From the NCBI RefSeq assembly GCF_030344915.1, contig NZ_CP128233.1, positions 2,356,001 to 2,420,000 of the forward strand: a stretch of DNA of 64,000 nucleotides, given 5' to 3'. This DNA is from Neopusillimonas aromaticivorans. GTDB taxonomy: Bacteria > Pseudomonadota > Gammaproteobacteria > Burkholderiales > Burkholderiaceae_B. Within the stretch, counting starts at the first letter, position 1. Every line of letters starts with the position of its first letter. The translations under genes and the position numbers were made by a program. Below the pieces are notes generated by a model. It searched no databases. It was given only the letters and a program-made list of their open reading frames with translations, and was not told where the DNA came from. Shown here piece by piece: positions 39,256-48,640 of the stretch.

Positions 39256-39696
39256 ATGCAATGGTTGTCATCCCTTCTTCTGGCGATTCAGGTGATCTCA
39301 TCGCTAAGCATTATTGTGCTGGTGCTGCTGCAGCAGGGCAAGGGTGCAGACATGGGCTCATCGTTTGGTGGCGGGTCTGCGGGTAGTCTTTTCGGGGCAA
39401 CCGGTGCGGCCAACTTCTTGTCGCGTACCACCAAGTGGGCTGCCGTGGTGTTTTTTGCCTCGACCATTGGTCTGGCGTTTGTGTCGCATCGTACGGGTGA
39501 CTCCATCATTGATTCGGGCATTATGCAGGGCTATCAATCTGAGCAGGCACCTGCCGCAGGTCCCGCTGTACCGCAGGTGCCGGGCAGTGCGCCAGAGTCT
39601 TCGTCGGCTGTGCCTCAGGCACCCGGTACGGTAGTTGTTCCCGCTGCGCCTGCCGATTCGGGTGCTGCCGTGCCTCAGGCGCCTGCGTCTAACTGA
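39256..39696 (+). CDS. secG: Protein translocase subunit SecG
   Basis: A small partner of SecY/SecE in the inner membrane. 146 residues: TM1 (about 5-24), the conserved cytoplasmic loop QQGKGADMGSSFGGGSAGSL, FGATGAANFLSRTTKW, then TM2. The C-terminal half is a Pro/Ala/Val-rich tail (repeats of AVPQAPG), longer than in E. coli, as seen in many betaproteobacteria. GGAGT precedes the ATG. tpiA-secG-tRNA-Leu is a common arrangement. Confidence 0.93.
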   Translation: MQWLSSLLLAIQVISSLSIIVLVLLQQGKGADMGSSFGGGSAGSLFGATGAANFLSRTTKWAAVVFFASTIGLAFVSHRTGDSIIDSGIMQGYQSEQAPAAGPAVPQVPGSAPESSSAVPQAPGTVVVPAAPADSGAAVPQAPASN

Positions 39697-39794
39697 TGTT
39701 GCTGATTGTGGTGTGGCCCCTTTTTGGGGCTTGCGCTACTAAAGCGCTTGGGTGCAAAAAGATCGTTGTAGTTTATTTTTCTGAAAAAGCATGC

Positions 39795-39800
39795 TAAAAT
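39795..39800 (+). promoter_or_regulatory. -10 element for tRNA-Leu(GAG)
   Basis: TAAAAT preceded by ATGC, 40 bp before the tRNA; TTTATT at 39772-39777 is a weak -35 at 17 bp spacing. Confidence 0.4.
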
Positions 39801-39839
39801 AGCGTGCTTTACTGCTGGTGGTATTCAGTAAGTAATCAA

Positions 39840-39924
39840 GCCGACGTGGTGGAATTGGTAGACACGCTATCTTGAGGGGGTAGTGGCGAAAGCTGTGCGA
39901 GTTCGAGTCTCGCCGTCGGCACCA
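39840..39924 (+). tRNA. tRNA-Leu(GAG), CCA encoded
   Basis: Acceptor GCCGACG with CGTCGGC, discriminator A, encoded CCA. D-arm TGGTGGAATTGGTAGACAC, anticodon loop TTGAGGG with GAG, class II variable arm, T-arm GCGAGTTCGAGTCTCGC. It decodes CUC and CUU. Confidence 0.95.
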
Positions 39925-39930
39925 AAATTT

Positions 39931-39964
39931 AAAACCCGCATTGCTAGTGCAATGCGGGTTTTTT
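39931..39964 (+). terminator. Terminator after tRNA-Leu(GAG)
   Basis: AAAACCCGCATTGC and GCAATGCGGGTTTT pair perfectly around TAGT, ending in T6 (39959-39964). Confidence 0.88.
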
Positions 39965-39986
39965 GCGTCTTTCGTTAATATAGAAA

Positions 39987-40001
39987 TGCAAATCGTTTAC
40001 A
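39987..40001 (+). promoter_or_regulatory. Fur-box-like palindrome before imelysin operon
   Basis: TGCAAATCGTTTACA is a 7-1-7 imperfect palindrome matching 10 of 14 defined positions of the Fur consensus TGATAATNATTATCA, 62 bp before the imelysin start. It supports iron-dependent repression, given the downstream genes. Confidence 0.5.
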
Positions 40002-40062
40002 ATTTCATTATTAATAGTGTTTTTGGCTGTTCGTTTATCAGCCGGTTTTGCGAGGTTTTGTA

Positions 40063-41360
40063 ATGAAAAAAATGCTTCAGCGATTGGCGGGGGCGTGCTT
40101 GTTGGCCTGCTCTTCTGCGTTGTTGGCTGCAACGCCCCAGGCCGTGGTTAAAACGTATGCGGATGTTGCCCAGGCCAATTATGAAGATGCGCTGGGTGGT
40201 GCCAGGCGGTTGCAGGCTGCCGTTAGTCGTTTGCTGGAGGCTCCGTCTGCAGAGACATTGGCGGCTGCGCGTCGGGCCTGGATCGATGCACGCGTGCCGT
40301 ATCAGCAAACTGAGGCCTTCCGCTTTGGTAACCCCGTCGTTGATGCGTGGGAAGGGCGTGTCAATGCCTGGCCGCTGGATGAGGGCATGATTGACTATGT
40401 CGACGCCGCTTATGGTACGGATTCCGAATTGAATGCCTATTACGTGGTGAATGTGATTGCCAACCCTCAGCTCAAGATTGGTGGCAAAAATGTGGATGCC
40501 TCGAACATTACGCCTGAATTGTTGCGCGAGGTTTTGCATGAGGCGGATGGCAACGAGGCCAATGTCGCAACCGGCTACCATGCGATCGAGTTCTTGTTAT
40601 GGGGACAGGATCTGAATGGCACAGGCGCCGCGCCCCAGGGGCGATCGGGAACGCCGCAAGAGCGTCATGCGGGTAATCGGCCATATACCGACTATGACAC
40701 GGCGAATTGTTCGGGCGGCAATTGCGAGCGTCGTGCGCAATATCTCAAGGTGGCAACCGATCTGCTGGTCGATGATCTTGAGGAAATGGTGACCTGGTGG
40801 CAGCAGGGCGGGAAGGCGCGTGCGGCCATCGAGGCGGATGGCAAGGCCGGTTTGGTTGCCATGCTGACCGGCATGGGCAGCTTGTCGTACGGTGAACTGG
40901 CCGGCGAGCGGATCAAGCTGGGCCTGATTTTGCACGACCCCGAAGAAGAGCATGATTGCTTTTCCGACAATACGCATAACGCCCACTTCTACAACCAGCA
41001 GGGTATTGTCAATGTCTATCTGGGTCGATACGCCGGCGCAGACGGGCAGCGTATCGAGGAGCCTCGGTCAGCGATCTGGTGCGTGCAATTGATCCAGCGC
41101 TTGACGATGAAATGAAGGCGCGCCTGGATTCGACGTTGGCCGCCATGGAGGTCATGCGTGAGCGTGCAAAGAACGTGGAAACCTATGATCAGATGATTGC
41201 ACAAGGTAACGCCGAAGGTAATGCGGTGATCCAGACGATTGTGGATCAACTGGTAGCGCAGACGCGCACCATCGAGCGCGTGATTGCAGCGTTGGGCCTG
41301 GCGGGGGTGCAGATTGAGGGTTCTGACAGCCTCGATAGCCCGGCGTCCGTGTTTCAGTAA
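40063..41360 (+). CDS. Imelysin-family (EfeO/IrpA-like) exported protein, frameshifted
   Basis: 432 residues after repair. The N-terminus MKKMLQRLAGACLLACSSAL is a signal peptide, possibly a lipoprotein one (LLAC, Cys16). The imelysin domain has the GxHxxE metal motif as GYHAIE (171-176), then WGQDLNG; NTHNAHFYNQQGIVNVYLGR is also typical. The read breaks after QRIEE; adding one G at 41056-41060 (GAGGAG) restores RIEGASVSDLVRAIDP. Imelysin proteins are periplasmic, iron-regulated and implicated in iron uptake. First gene of a four-gene set. Confidence 0.9.
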
Positions 41361-41433
41361 CGAGTTCAGACAGGGTAAGTAACGACAGGTCGATGTGCAT
41401 GGGCATTGGGTTGTGGGGCAATGGAACTGGCTT

Positions 41434-42926
41434 ATGGTGAAAAAGCAATGGATATTGGCGCTCGGAGTGACGGCTGTTATATCAGGCATTGCGGTGCCGG
41501 TCTTGGCCCAGGTGCAAGGGCTTGGCGGACGCGCAGATTTAACTCAAGAAGACCGGATTCGTGTTCTGAAGGTGACCGCGCCGACGACTGATTTTTCCGT
41601 GGCCGAGCCGTTCGAGCTGATGCAGGGTGGTGCCGGTACGGTATCGAAACTGGTCAATGCGGATATTTTTCCCAACCGGCTGCCAATCTTGATTTTGAAG
41701 GGCGGCAAGCCTTTATGGTCGGCAATGGCTTGTTTCGTAAAGACTGGGTTTCGTCGCCGTCATCAACGCTTGCGTCTGACGGATTGGGGCCTTTGTTCAA
41801 TGCCCGTTCGTGCCAGGCCTGTCATGTAAAAGATGGCCGGGGTACGGTGCCAGGGCTTGATCCCGCAGATAAAAGCGAGGCCATGGCGTTGTTGATCCGG
41901 TTTGGGCTGCCCGGTGGTTCGGCAGACCCGGTTTATGGGCGTCAATTTCAGCCATTTGCGGTGCCTGGTCTGGCGGGTGAGGGGCGGTTGCAGATTGATT
42001 ACATCGATGTTCCGGTAACGCTGGCAGGGGGTGAAACGGTAACGCTCAAGAGGCCAGCTGTACGCCTGATGGATATGGGGTATGGCGCGCTGCATCCAGA
42101 TACTCAACTCTCGGCGAGGCTCGCGCCGCCTATGCTGGGGCTGGGCCTGCTTGAGGCGATTCACGTCGATGATATCGTGCGCAATATTGAAACACCGGAC
42201 GCACATCGTGACGGTATAACGGGTCGGGTGAACTGGTTGGTCGATCCGGTTTCCGGTCGGCAGGTGCCCGGCCGTTTTGGCTGGAAGGCCGAGCAAGTCG
42301 ATGTCAGGCATCAGTCTGCCGAGGCGTTTTCCATGGATATGGGGCTTTCGACCCCGTTCAAGCCTGATCCTTTTGGAGACTGCACTGATGCGCAGGGCGC
42401 TTGTCGTGCGATGCCGACGGGTGTGCAATCCGTCCTGGGCGAACATGAGGTGCCCGGCAATCTGATTGATTTTGTGACGATGTATTCGTCGAATCTTGCG
42501 TTACCCCGGCGTCGGAATGTCGATGCTCCTGAAGTCCTGGCGGGCAAGCGTTTGTTTTATGCGTCCAACTGCATCGCGTGTCATACGCCCAAATATGTCA
42601 CCCGTCGAGACGCGGCGCGGCCCGAGCACCGTTTTCAGCTGATCTGGCCCTATACCGATATGTTGTTGCACGATATGGGGGCAGGTCTCGCTGATGGCAA
42701 GGGTGAAACCCGCGAGCAGCGTGAATGGCGAACACCGCCATTGTGGGGGATCGGCTTGACCAAGGTGGTGAACCCCAGCGCGACCTGGTTGCACGATGGC
42801 CGGGCGAGGACGTTGCTTGAGGCGGTATTGTGGCATGGGGGCGAGGCGCAGGCCGCACGTGATCGTGTGGTCGGTATGACGCCGCAAGACCGTAAAAACC
42901 TGATTCTGTTTCTGGAGTCGTTGTAA
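41434..42926 (+). CDS. Di-haem oxidoreductase family protein (DUF1111/thiol oxidoreductase), frameshifted
   Basis: 497 residues after repair, exported (signal peptide about 1-25). Two c-type haem sites: CQACH (127-131) and CIACH (about 380-384). Between them, VPGLAGEGRLQ and the C-terminal PLWGIGLTKVV, TWLHDGRARTLLEAVLWHGG match the family related to MauG-like and cytochrome peroxidases. A T is missing from the T5 run at 41667-41671; its repair restores FSQPAANLDFEGRQAFMVGN. Periplasmic redox enzyme; in other bacteria such genes travel with imelysins, suggesting an oxidation step in iron acquisition. Its TAA overlaps the next ATG by one base. Confidence 0.88.
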
Positions 42927-44118
42927 TGCGTGGTGTGCTGTGTGTCAGTGTGATGTTGGCCTTGCCGCTGTCGGTGTCCGGGCAGGAAGCGGGGCAGGGG
43001 TGGTTATCCGGGTATATCCAGCCCGCGATGCAGACGTTCGAGTCGGCCGCGAAAAAGACCGAAACTTCTTTGGTCGCCCTGTGCACGCAGGAGGCGATAC
43101 TCCGACAGGGTGCGGACAGCACGAAAGCGGCTGAGGCAGCGCAACAAGCCAAGCTTGATTTCAAGGCGCTGGTACTGGCCTGGTCTCGAATCGAGTTTTT
43201 GCGTTTCGGTCCGTTGGTCGAGGAAAACCGATATGAACGCATCAGCTTCTGGCCAGATCCGCGTAATGTGATGCTGCGACAGATTCCCGGTGTCCTGGCA
43301 CGCTATTCGCGGGGCGAGCCGGTTGATTTGTCTGCGCAAAGTGTGGCGGTTCAGGGCTTGCCGGCGCTTGAGTATCTGCTTTACGGGAACAATGGTTTGC
43401 TGAATCCGGCGCCTGGCAACGTACGGGTTGATGATGTCCGGTCGGGTGGGGGTGTGCAGCCGGATGTGGTGGTTGTTCCTGGTAATCAGACCGTGCCCGA
43501 TGTGGTCAGGGGCGCTGTGATTATTCAGTGGACATTGCCCGTAATCTGGTAGGTCTGGCGGGTGCGTTGTCGGCCGCTTGGGCGGCTGACGGAGTCTGGG
43601 GCGGTGGTTTTGCCAATCCGGCAACGGGGCGTGACACCTATCGCAGTCACCAGGAAGTGCTTTCCGAAAGTGTAAAGGCCTTGTCGGGCGGCTTGCAGTT
43701 TGCTGCCGAGGTGAAGATGGGGGCGGCGGTGGGCAGGCCGGGTTCGACAGGGTTGTCTGCATCGAATGTGTTAGCTGGTGAGGCTCTGTCTGCAGATGCA
43801 GGGCGTTCGACCCTCAGTGTACAACGGTTACCCTGGTGGCGTAGCGGGTTGCACGCAGATGCGCTGGTGGCGACATTGCAGGGCATGGGTGCTTATTACG
43901 TCGCAGGGCACCTCGCCCTGGGCGCGTCGGGCTGGGCTGGTGCTCAGTGGCAAGCCGAATTGAAGCAGGCGGTCAACCTCATCGAATCCGATGGCACTGG
44001 GCGGCAGGGGTGGCAGGCGGCACGTCTGGTGCTGACCAATGCCAGGCGTGTTCTTGATGAAGATATCGCGCCCGCACTGGGGGTCGGTCTGGGTTTCAAT
44101 GCGCTTGATGGTGATTGA
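42926..44118 (+). CDS. Second imelysin-family protein, frameshifted
   Basis: 397 residues after repair, with a signal peptide (about 1-19). Imelysin-type helices include ALVLAWSRIEFLRFGPL and AVQGLPALEYLLYG; the latter occupies the GxHxxE site but has Pro where His is expected. The frames join near 43509-43512 if one G is added, giving RGRCDYSVDIARNLVGLAG. Divergent from the first imelysin, so the two probably are not redundant. TAATG overlap with the di-haem gene indicates tight coupling. Confidence 0.85.
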
Positions 44119-45310
44119 CCGGCGCCGTTTCTTGACCGCCGGGCTGTTGGCCGTGGCGGGGGCTGGGTGTAAACCGCCTGATGGCGGCCGGCTTTGCATC
44201 AGCGCAGCCTGCTTATACAACTGCAGGGGGTCTGTCGGCCCGGTCTCTTTATGTGGCTGCCCGTAAATCCGGTGGTCGTTACGAGGTGGCGGTGTTCAAC
44301 AGCCATGGTCAGGTCGTTCAGATCGTGCCCTTGCCAGATCGCGGTCATAGTTTCGCCCTTGATCCGGCGGGTTCTCGGGTCGTGGCATTTGGACGTCAGC
44401 CCGGTTTTTATGCGGCGGTGTTCAACATTATTGAGGGTGCGGGTGAATCCGATATTGCCGAGGGTAAGGGCGAGAGTGAGTCCGGGGTAACAGTAATGCC
44501 CGAATTGATCGAGGCCGCACCGGGTTGTCACTTCTTTGGTCATGGGGTATTCGCAGATCAGGGCAGGGTCATGGCAGCGACCGAGAATGACTATGAGAAT
44601 GGCCGTGGTGTCATTGGCATTTATCAGGCGGGCAACGGCGGCAACGGCTGGCGTCGTGTCGCCGAGTTGGATTGCTTCGGCGTCGGGCCGCACGAGATGA
44701 TTCTTCTACCCGATGGCCAAACCGTCTGCGTCGCCAATGGCGGTTTGTTGACTCATCCTGATTACGGCAAACTGGTGCTTAACCGGGCTACCATGAGGCC
44801 CTCTCTGGCCTATATTGATTTGGCCTCGGGCCGTTTGCTTGAACAGGTTTTTTACCTGAATCGTTTCGGCAGTTGTCCCTTCGTCACCTTGCGCTGGACG
44901 TACAGGGCAAGGTCTGGTTTGGTGGCCAATACGAGGGGCCCTCAACACACAGGCTGCCGCTGGTGGGTTTTCATCGTCGCGGCGAGCCCCTGGAATTCGC
45001 TGTGGTGCCCGACGAATCGTGTTGGCAGGGTATGCGCAATTATGTGGGCTCTGTCGCCGCCGATGCGCAGGGCAATTATATTGCCACGACCAGTCCTCTT
45101 GGCGGCGTCGTCATGATCTGGCATGCCGATAGCGGGAAATGGGCTCAAACAGTGATGGTGCCCGATGGTTGCGGCGTGGCGCCGGCAACTGCGAGTGGGT
45201 TTCTGCTGGGCAGTGGTCAGGGTGATTTATGGCATGCGACAGACCACCTTGTGCGGTTGGCCAGGAGCCCGGTGGCCTGGGATAACCATATCCGCCGGCT
45301 GGAACGCTAA
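44108..45310 (+). CDS. DUF1513 family exported protein, two frameshifts
   Basis: About 400 residues. A twin-arginine start (IDRRRFLTAGLLAVAGAG) leads in; the reading frame then changes by a net +1 (or -2) near 44159-44169 to GVNRLMAAGFASAQP. The body is of WD-like beta-propeller style: VAFGRQPGFYAAVFN, CHFFGHGVFADQGRVM, DCFGVGPHEMILLPDGQT, ANGGLLTHPDYGK. A T is missing from the T6 run at 44848-44853 (VFLPESFRQLSLRHLALD). DUF1513 proteins accompany imelysin and di-haem genes in iron-regulated loci; the biochemical role is unknown. It overlaps the preceding gene by 11 bp. Confidence 0.82.
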
Positions 45311-45755
45311 AACATAGGGTAGCAGGTATAGGCAATAACCCGTAGGTTGTTGTCTTTCCGGTACTTTTTCTGCATTGTGACAATATGATTACAGTTCATA
45401 ACCAAACGGTTTGGTTCATAAATAGAATAATAAAAAAATGAGTATAAACATGTGGTTAATTAAATTTATGAAAGTAATTTAAAGATATTTTTCTTGTTTG
45501 TCGTGGAGGTGGTTGCGCTGAAGTTGTTGCGTTGCCAGAACCAAGGGTTTACCCTAGGTTTTGGGGTTTCGAAAGGTGTTTTTGTTGTTTGATGGCAACG
45601 CCTGACCCGAAATAAAACATGTTTTTGTCGATCAAGATGGCAAGGTCGGCAGATTTTTGATGCAATAGACCCAACTTCCGATCACGGGGTTAAACAAGGC
45701 GGCTGAACCAAACAGGATTTGGCCCCACTTACTCAAATCTACGGAGAATTCACAA
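45311..45755. other. A/T-rich intergenic region with a perfect palindrome
   Basis: 445 bases upstream of the porin gene, clearly more A/T-rich than its surroundings. AACCAAAC-G-GTTTGGTT (45400-45416) is a perfect 8+1+8 palindrome, of the type bound by TetR-like or similar dimeric repressors. It lies 340 bp before the porin start, so a nearby transcript start or an unannotated short RNA is possible. No gene or convincing promoter pair is seen. Confidence 0.45.
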
Positions 45756-46892
45756 ATGAAAAAGAGTCTGCTCACAGCCGCGCTGGTCGCTGGCTTTGCT
45801 GCTACAGGCGCTCAGGCTGAAACATCGGTAACGCTGTACGGCGTTCTTGACGGTGGCGTTCAGTACCAAAAATTCAAAGGCACCGATGCTGCCGGCAATT
45901 CCGCAAGCCGTGATTACGTCGGTGCTGCCAGCGGTGTGAACTCGGGTAACCGTTGGGGTCTGAAAGGCTCTGAAGATCTGGGTAACGGCCTGAAAGCTGT
46001 TTTCACACTGGAAAGCGGTTTCAACATCGGTACAGGTCAATCCGAGCAAGGTAACCGCCTGTTCGGTCGCCAGGCTACTGTTGGTCTGCAATCCGACGCA
46101 TGGGGTCTGGTCGAAATCGGTCGTCAAACCAACATTGCTTCCAAATACTTCGCCGGCGTTGCCAGCCCCTTCGGTACAGATTTCGGTCAAGCCAACATCG
46201 GCTCCGCATTCAGTGCTGCAGGCAGCCAGCGCTACGACAACATGTTGATGTATCAAACCCCGAAATTCGCGGGTTTCCAGTTCGGTCTGGGTTACTCGTT
46301 CAACGCGAACGGCGCTCAATCGGCTGATCTTGCCAATGGCGACAACCCCAATACACGTGCATGGACAACCGGTCTGCGTTACGGTAACGGCCCCCTCGAA
46401 GCTGCTCTGACATACGACAGCATCAAGCAGCCTGACACAGCGCGCAGCCCTGTTCGTGCAAGCGCATGGGCCCTGGCTCTGTCGTACGACTTCGAAGTTG
46501 TTAAAGTTCACGCTGCCGGCGGTCAAACCCGTAACGGCTGGTTTGCAGCTAACTCGTCGCTCAACGGTGCTGATGCCATCAATGGCGTTGGTCCTCGTCT
46601 GAGCTCGAACAGCTTCAACGACGACCTGAAAGTCAATTCGTACACGCTGGGTCTGAGCGCACCTATCGGCGCAAACAGCAAGATCATGGCTAGCTGGATG
46701 ATGGCTGATCCTTCGAGCAGTGGCGTAAACAACTGGGGCGACGACAAGCAAAACGTTTACAGCCTTGGCTACACATACAACCTGTCGAAGCGCACCAACC
46801 TGTATGCTCTGGCTTCTTACGCCAACGGCGTAAACTTCCAGGACGATCTGAAAGCAACTCAAGTTGTTGCTGGTGTTCGTCACCGCTTCTAA
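45756..46892 (+). CDS. Gram-negative porin (trimeric, Bordetella type)
   Basis: 378-residue outer-membrane general porin. Signal peptide MKKSLLTAALVAGFAATGAQA, then ETSVTLYGVLDGGVQY, the standard mature start of beta-proteobacterial porins. 16 amphipathic strands are expected; RWGLKGSEDLGNGLKAVFTL and FGRQATVGL are typical, and the last residues VVAGVRHRF end in Phe, needed for barrel assembly. Codon use is strongly biased (many AAC, CTG, GGT/GGC), indicating high expression. Intact. The ribosome site is GGAGAA. Confidence 0.94.
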   Translation: MKKSLLTAALVAGFAATGAQAETSVTLYGVLDGGVQYQKFKGTDAAGNSASRDYVGAASGVNSGNRWGLKGSEDLGNGLKAVFTLESGFNIGTGQSEQGNRLFGRQATVGLQSDAWGLVEIGRQTNIASKYFAGVASPFGTDFGQANIGSAFSAAGSQRYDNMLMYQTPKFAGFQFGLGYSFNANGAQSADLANGDNPNTRAWTTGLRYGNGPLEAALTYDSIKQPDTARSPVRASAWALALSYDFEVVKVHAAGGQTRNGWFAANSSLNGADAINGVGPRLSSNSFNDDLKVNSYTLGLSAPIGANSKIMASWMMADPSSSGVNNWGDDKQNVYSLGYTYNLSKRTNLYALASYANGVNFQDDLKATQVVAGVRHRF

Positions 46893-46919
46893 TCTTGTCT
46901 AGCAAGATTTAAAGTCAGC

Positions 46920-46945
46920 AAAAGCCACCTTCGGGTGGCTTTTGT
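46920..46945 (+). terminator. Terminator after the porin
   Basis: AAAAGCCACC-TTCG-GGTGGCTTTT, a perfect stem with a TTCG tetraloop and a short T-run, 28 bp after the stop. Confidence 0.88.
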
Positions 46946-47014
46946 GTTTATGCTGCGTTGCGGGAAGATTTGTATCAGGCGCGGGTAAACCCGAAAAAAG
47001 CAGGCTCAAAATGA

Positions 47015-47020
47015 TACAAT
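47015..47020 (+). promoter_or_regulatory. -10-like element for the nuo operon
   Basis: TACAAT in ATGATACAATCC, 33 bp before nuoA. No consensus -35 is visible. Confidence 0.35.
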
Positions 47021-47052
47021 CCAAAAGTTTACTTAACGACTAGGCGCATGGC

Positions 47053-47412
47053 ATGAACCTGCAAGAATATTTCCCCGTTCTGCTCTTCATCATTGTGGCA
47101 ACGGCCATCGGGTGTGCATTGCTGATGGTTGGTCGGGTGTTGGGTCCGCATCGCCCATACGCCGAGAAACTGTCGGCCTACGAATGCGGCTTTGAGGCAT
47201 TTGACGATTCGCGCATGAAGTTCGATGTGCGCTACTACCTGGTCGCCATTCTGTTCATCTTGTTCGACCTTGAAATCGCCTTTCTGTTCCCGTGGGCCAT
47301 AGCGAATGGCACGGTGGGTCTGGTGGGCTTCTGGACGGTCATGGTGTTTCTTGCCGTGCTTACCGTCGGCTTTCTCTATGAGTGGAAAAAAGGCGCTCTC
47401 GACTGGGAATGA
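47053..47412 (+). CDS. nuoA: NADH-quinone oxidoreductase subunit A
   Basis: First of 14 contiguous complex I genes. 119 residues with three membrane helices. Conserved loop KLSAYECGFEAFDDSRMKFDVRYYLVAILFI carries the quinone-channel cysteine (shown in parts: YECGFEAF, RYYLVAILF). It belongs to the membrane arm at the junction with the peripheral arm. Intact; 100 bp separate it from nuoB and contain no gene. Confidence 0.96.
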   Translation: MNLQEYFPVLLFIIVATAIGCALLMVGRVLGPHRPYAEKLSAYECGFEAFDDSRMKFDVRYYLVAILFILFDLEIAFLFPWAIANGTVGLVGFWTVMVFLAVLTVGFLYEWKKGALDWE

Positions 47413-47512
47413 TCGGTCGGGTTTCCGGTGCCGGCATCCTGTCGGTCCGTTGCGTCGTGGCAGGCCGTCGCGTGGTCTGCAGTGTTCTCTCTATTGGTAA
47501 TTAGGCAAAATC

Positions 47513-47989
47513 ATGGCAATTGACGGCATTCTCAAAGAAGGCTTTATCACGACCAGTGCAGACAAGTTTCTGAACTGGGCCAAAACCGGGTCGCTGTGGC
47601 CCATGACCTTCGGTCTGGCCTGTTGTGCAGTCGAAATGATGCATGCCGGTGCGGCCCGTTACGACCTTGACCAGTTTGGCATCATTTTTCGTCCCAGCCC
47701 CCGTCAGTCCGATCTCATGATCGTTGCGGGTACGCTGTGCAATAAAATGGCGCCGGCGCTACGCAAGGTTTACGATCAAATGCCTGAGCCGCGCTGGGTG
47801 GTTTCCATGGGGTCCTGTGCCAATGGTGGCGGCTATTACCACTATTCGTATTCCGTTGTGCGCGGTTGTGATCGTATTGTTCCTGTCGATGTCTACGTGC
47901 CGGGTTGTCCTCCCACGGCTGAGGCACTGGTTTACGGTTTGCTGCAAATGCAAAACAAGATCCGTCTGACCAACACCATCGCCCGCTAA
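47513..47989 (+). CDS. nuoB: NADH-quinone oxidoreductase subunit B
   Basis: 158 residues. Carries the terminal [4Fe-4S] cluster N2 that hands electrons to quinone: ligands Cys37 and Cys38 (FGLACCAVEMM), Cys102 (MGSCANGGGYYHYSYS) and Cys132 (VPGCPPTAEAL). Cytoplasmic-side subunit at the quinone site. Intact. Confidence 0.97.
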   Translation: MAIDGILKEGFITTSADKFLNWAKTGSLWPMTFGLACCAVEMMHAGAARYDLDQFGIIFRPSPRQSDLMIVAGTLCNKMAPALRKVYDQMPEPRWVVSMGSCANGGGYYHYSYSVVRGCDRIVPVDVYVPGCPPTAEALVYGLLQMQNKIRLTNTIAR

Positions 47990-48027
47990 ACGGCCTGCTG
48001 CTTTCATCACCGTATAAAGATCTCATC

Positions 48028-48639
48028 ATGACCCGGCTTGAAACGCTGAAAAACAATCTGCAGGCACAGTTTGGTGCCAGTTGCATGCTTACCGAGGCCT
48101 TTGGCGAACTGACGCTTGAAGTGCCTGCCGATCAATGGGTTGACGCTTGCAAAACGTTGCGCGACCAGTCGGGTTTGTTGTTCGAATCCTGTATCGATCT
48201 CTGTGGTGTTGATTACTCCACCTATGGCGAACCGGCCTTTATGGTGCCGGCACCAAAGTTTCCGCACCGTTTTGCGGTAGTGCTGCACCTGATGTCCGTT
48301 ACCAAAAACTGGCGTTTGCGTGTGCGCACCTGGGTGCCTAACGACGAGTTCCCGGTTGTCGCCTCGCTGGTCAATGTGTGGCCCAGCGTCAACTGGTTCG
48401 AACGCGAGGCCTTTGATCTGTTTGGTATTGTGTTTGAAGGGCACCCCGACTTGCGCCGTATTCTCACCGACTATGGCTTTATCGGTCACCCTTTCCGCAA
48501 AGATTTCCCGTTGTCGGGTAACGTCGAAATGCGCTACGACACCGAACAAAAACGTGTGGTGTACCAGCCGGTTTCCATCGAGCCTCGTGAAATCACCCCG
48601 CGCATCATTCGTGAAGAAGGCTACGGAGTAGAGCGTTAA
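48028..48639 (+). CDS. nuoC: NADH-quinone oxidoreductase subunit C
   Basis: 203 residues, the 30-kDa subunit of the connecting module. Family signature FEREAFDLFGIVFEGHPDLRRILTDYGF (parts: REAFDLFGI, GHPDLRRILTDYGF) followed by HPFRKDFPLSG. It is a separate gene, not the NuoCD fusion of enterobacteria. nuoD starts 1 bp after its stop. Confidence 0.96.
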   Translation: MTRLETLKNNLQAQFGASCMLTEAFGELTLEVPADQWVDACKTLRDQSGLLFESCIDLCGVDYSTYGEPAFMVPAPKFPHRFAVVLHLMSVTKNWRLRVRTWVPNDEFPVVASLVNVWPSVNWFEREAFDLFGIVFEGHPDLRRILTDYGFIGHPFRKDFPLSGNVEMRYDTEQKRVVYQPVSIEPREITPRIIREEGYGVER

Positions 48640-48640
48640 T

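Noticed and set aside
39840..39924. tRNA-Leu(GAG) as integration site of the imelysin-porin block
   Set aside because: No copy of its 3' end could be found near 46.9-47.05 kb or elsewhere in the block, and no integrase is present.
45750..46883. Minus-strand frame (377 codons) exactly opposite the porin
   Set aside because: Produced by the highly biased codon use of the porin; no ribosome site or recognisable protein.
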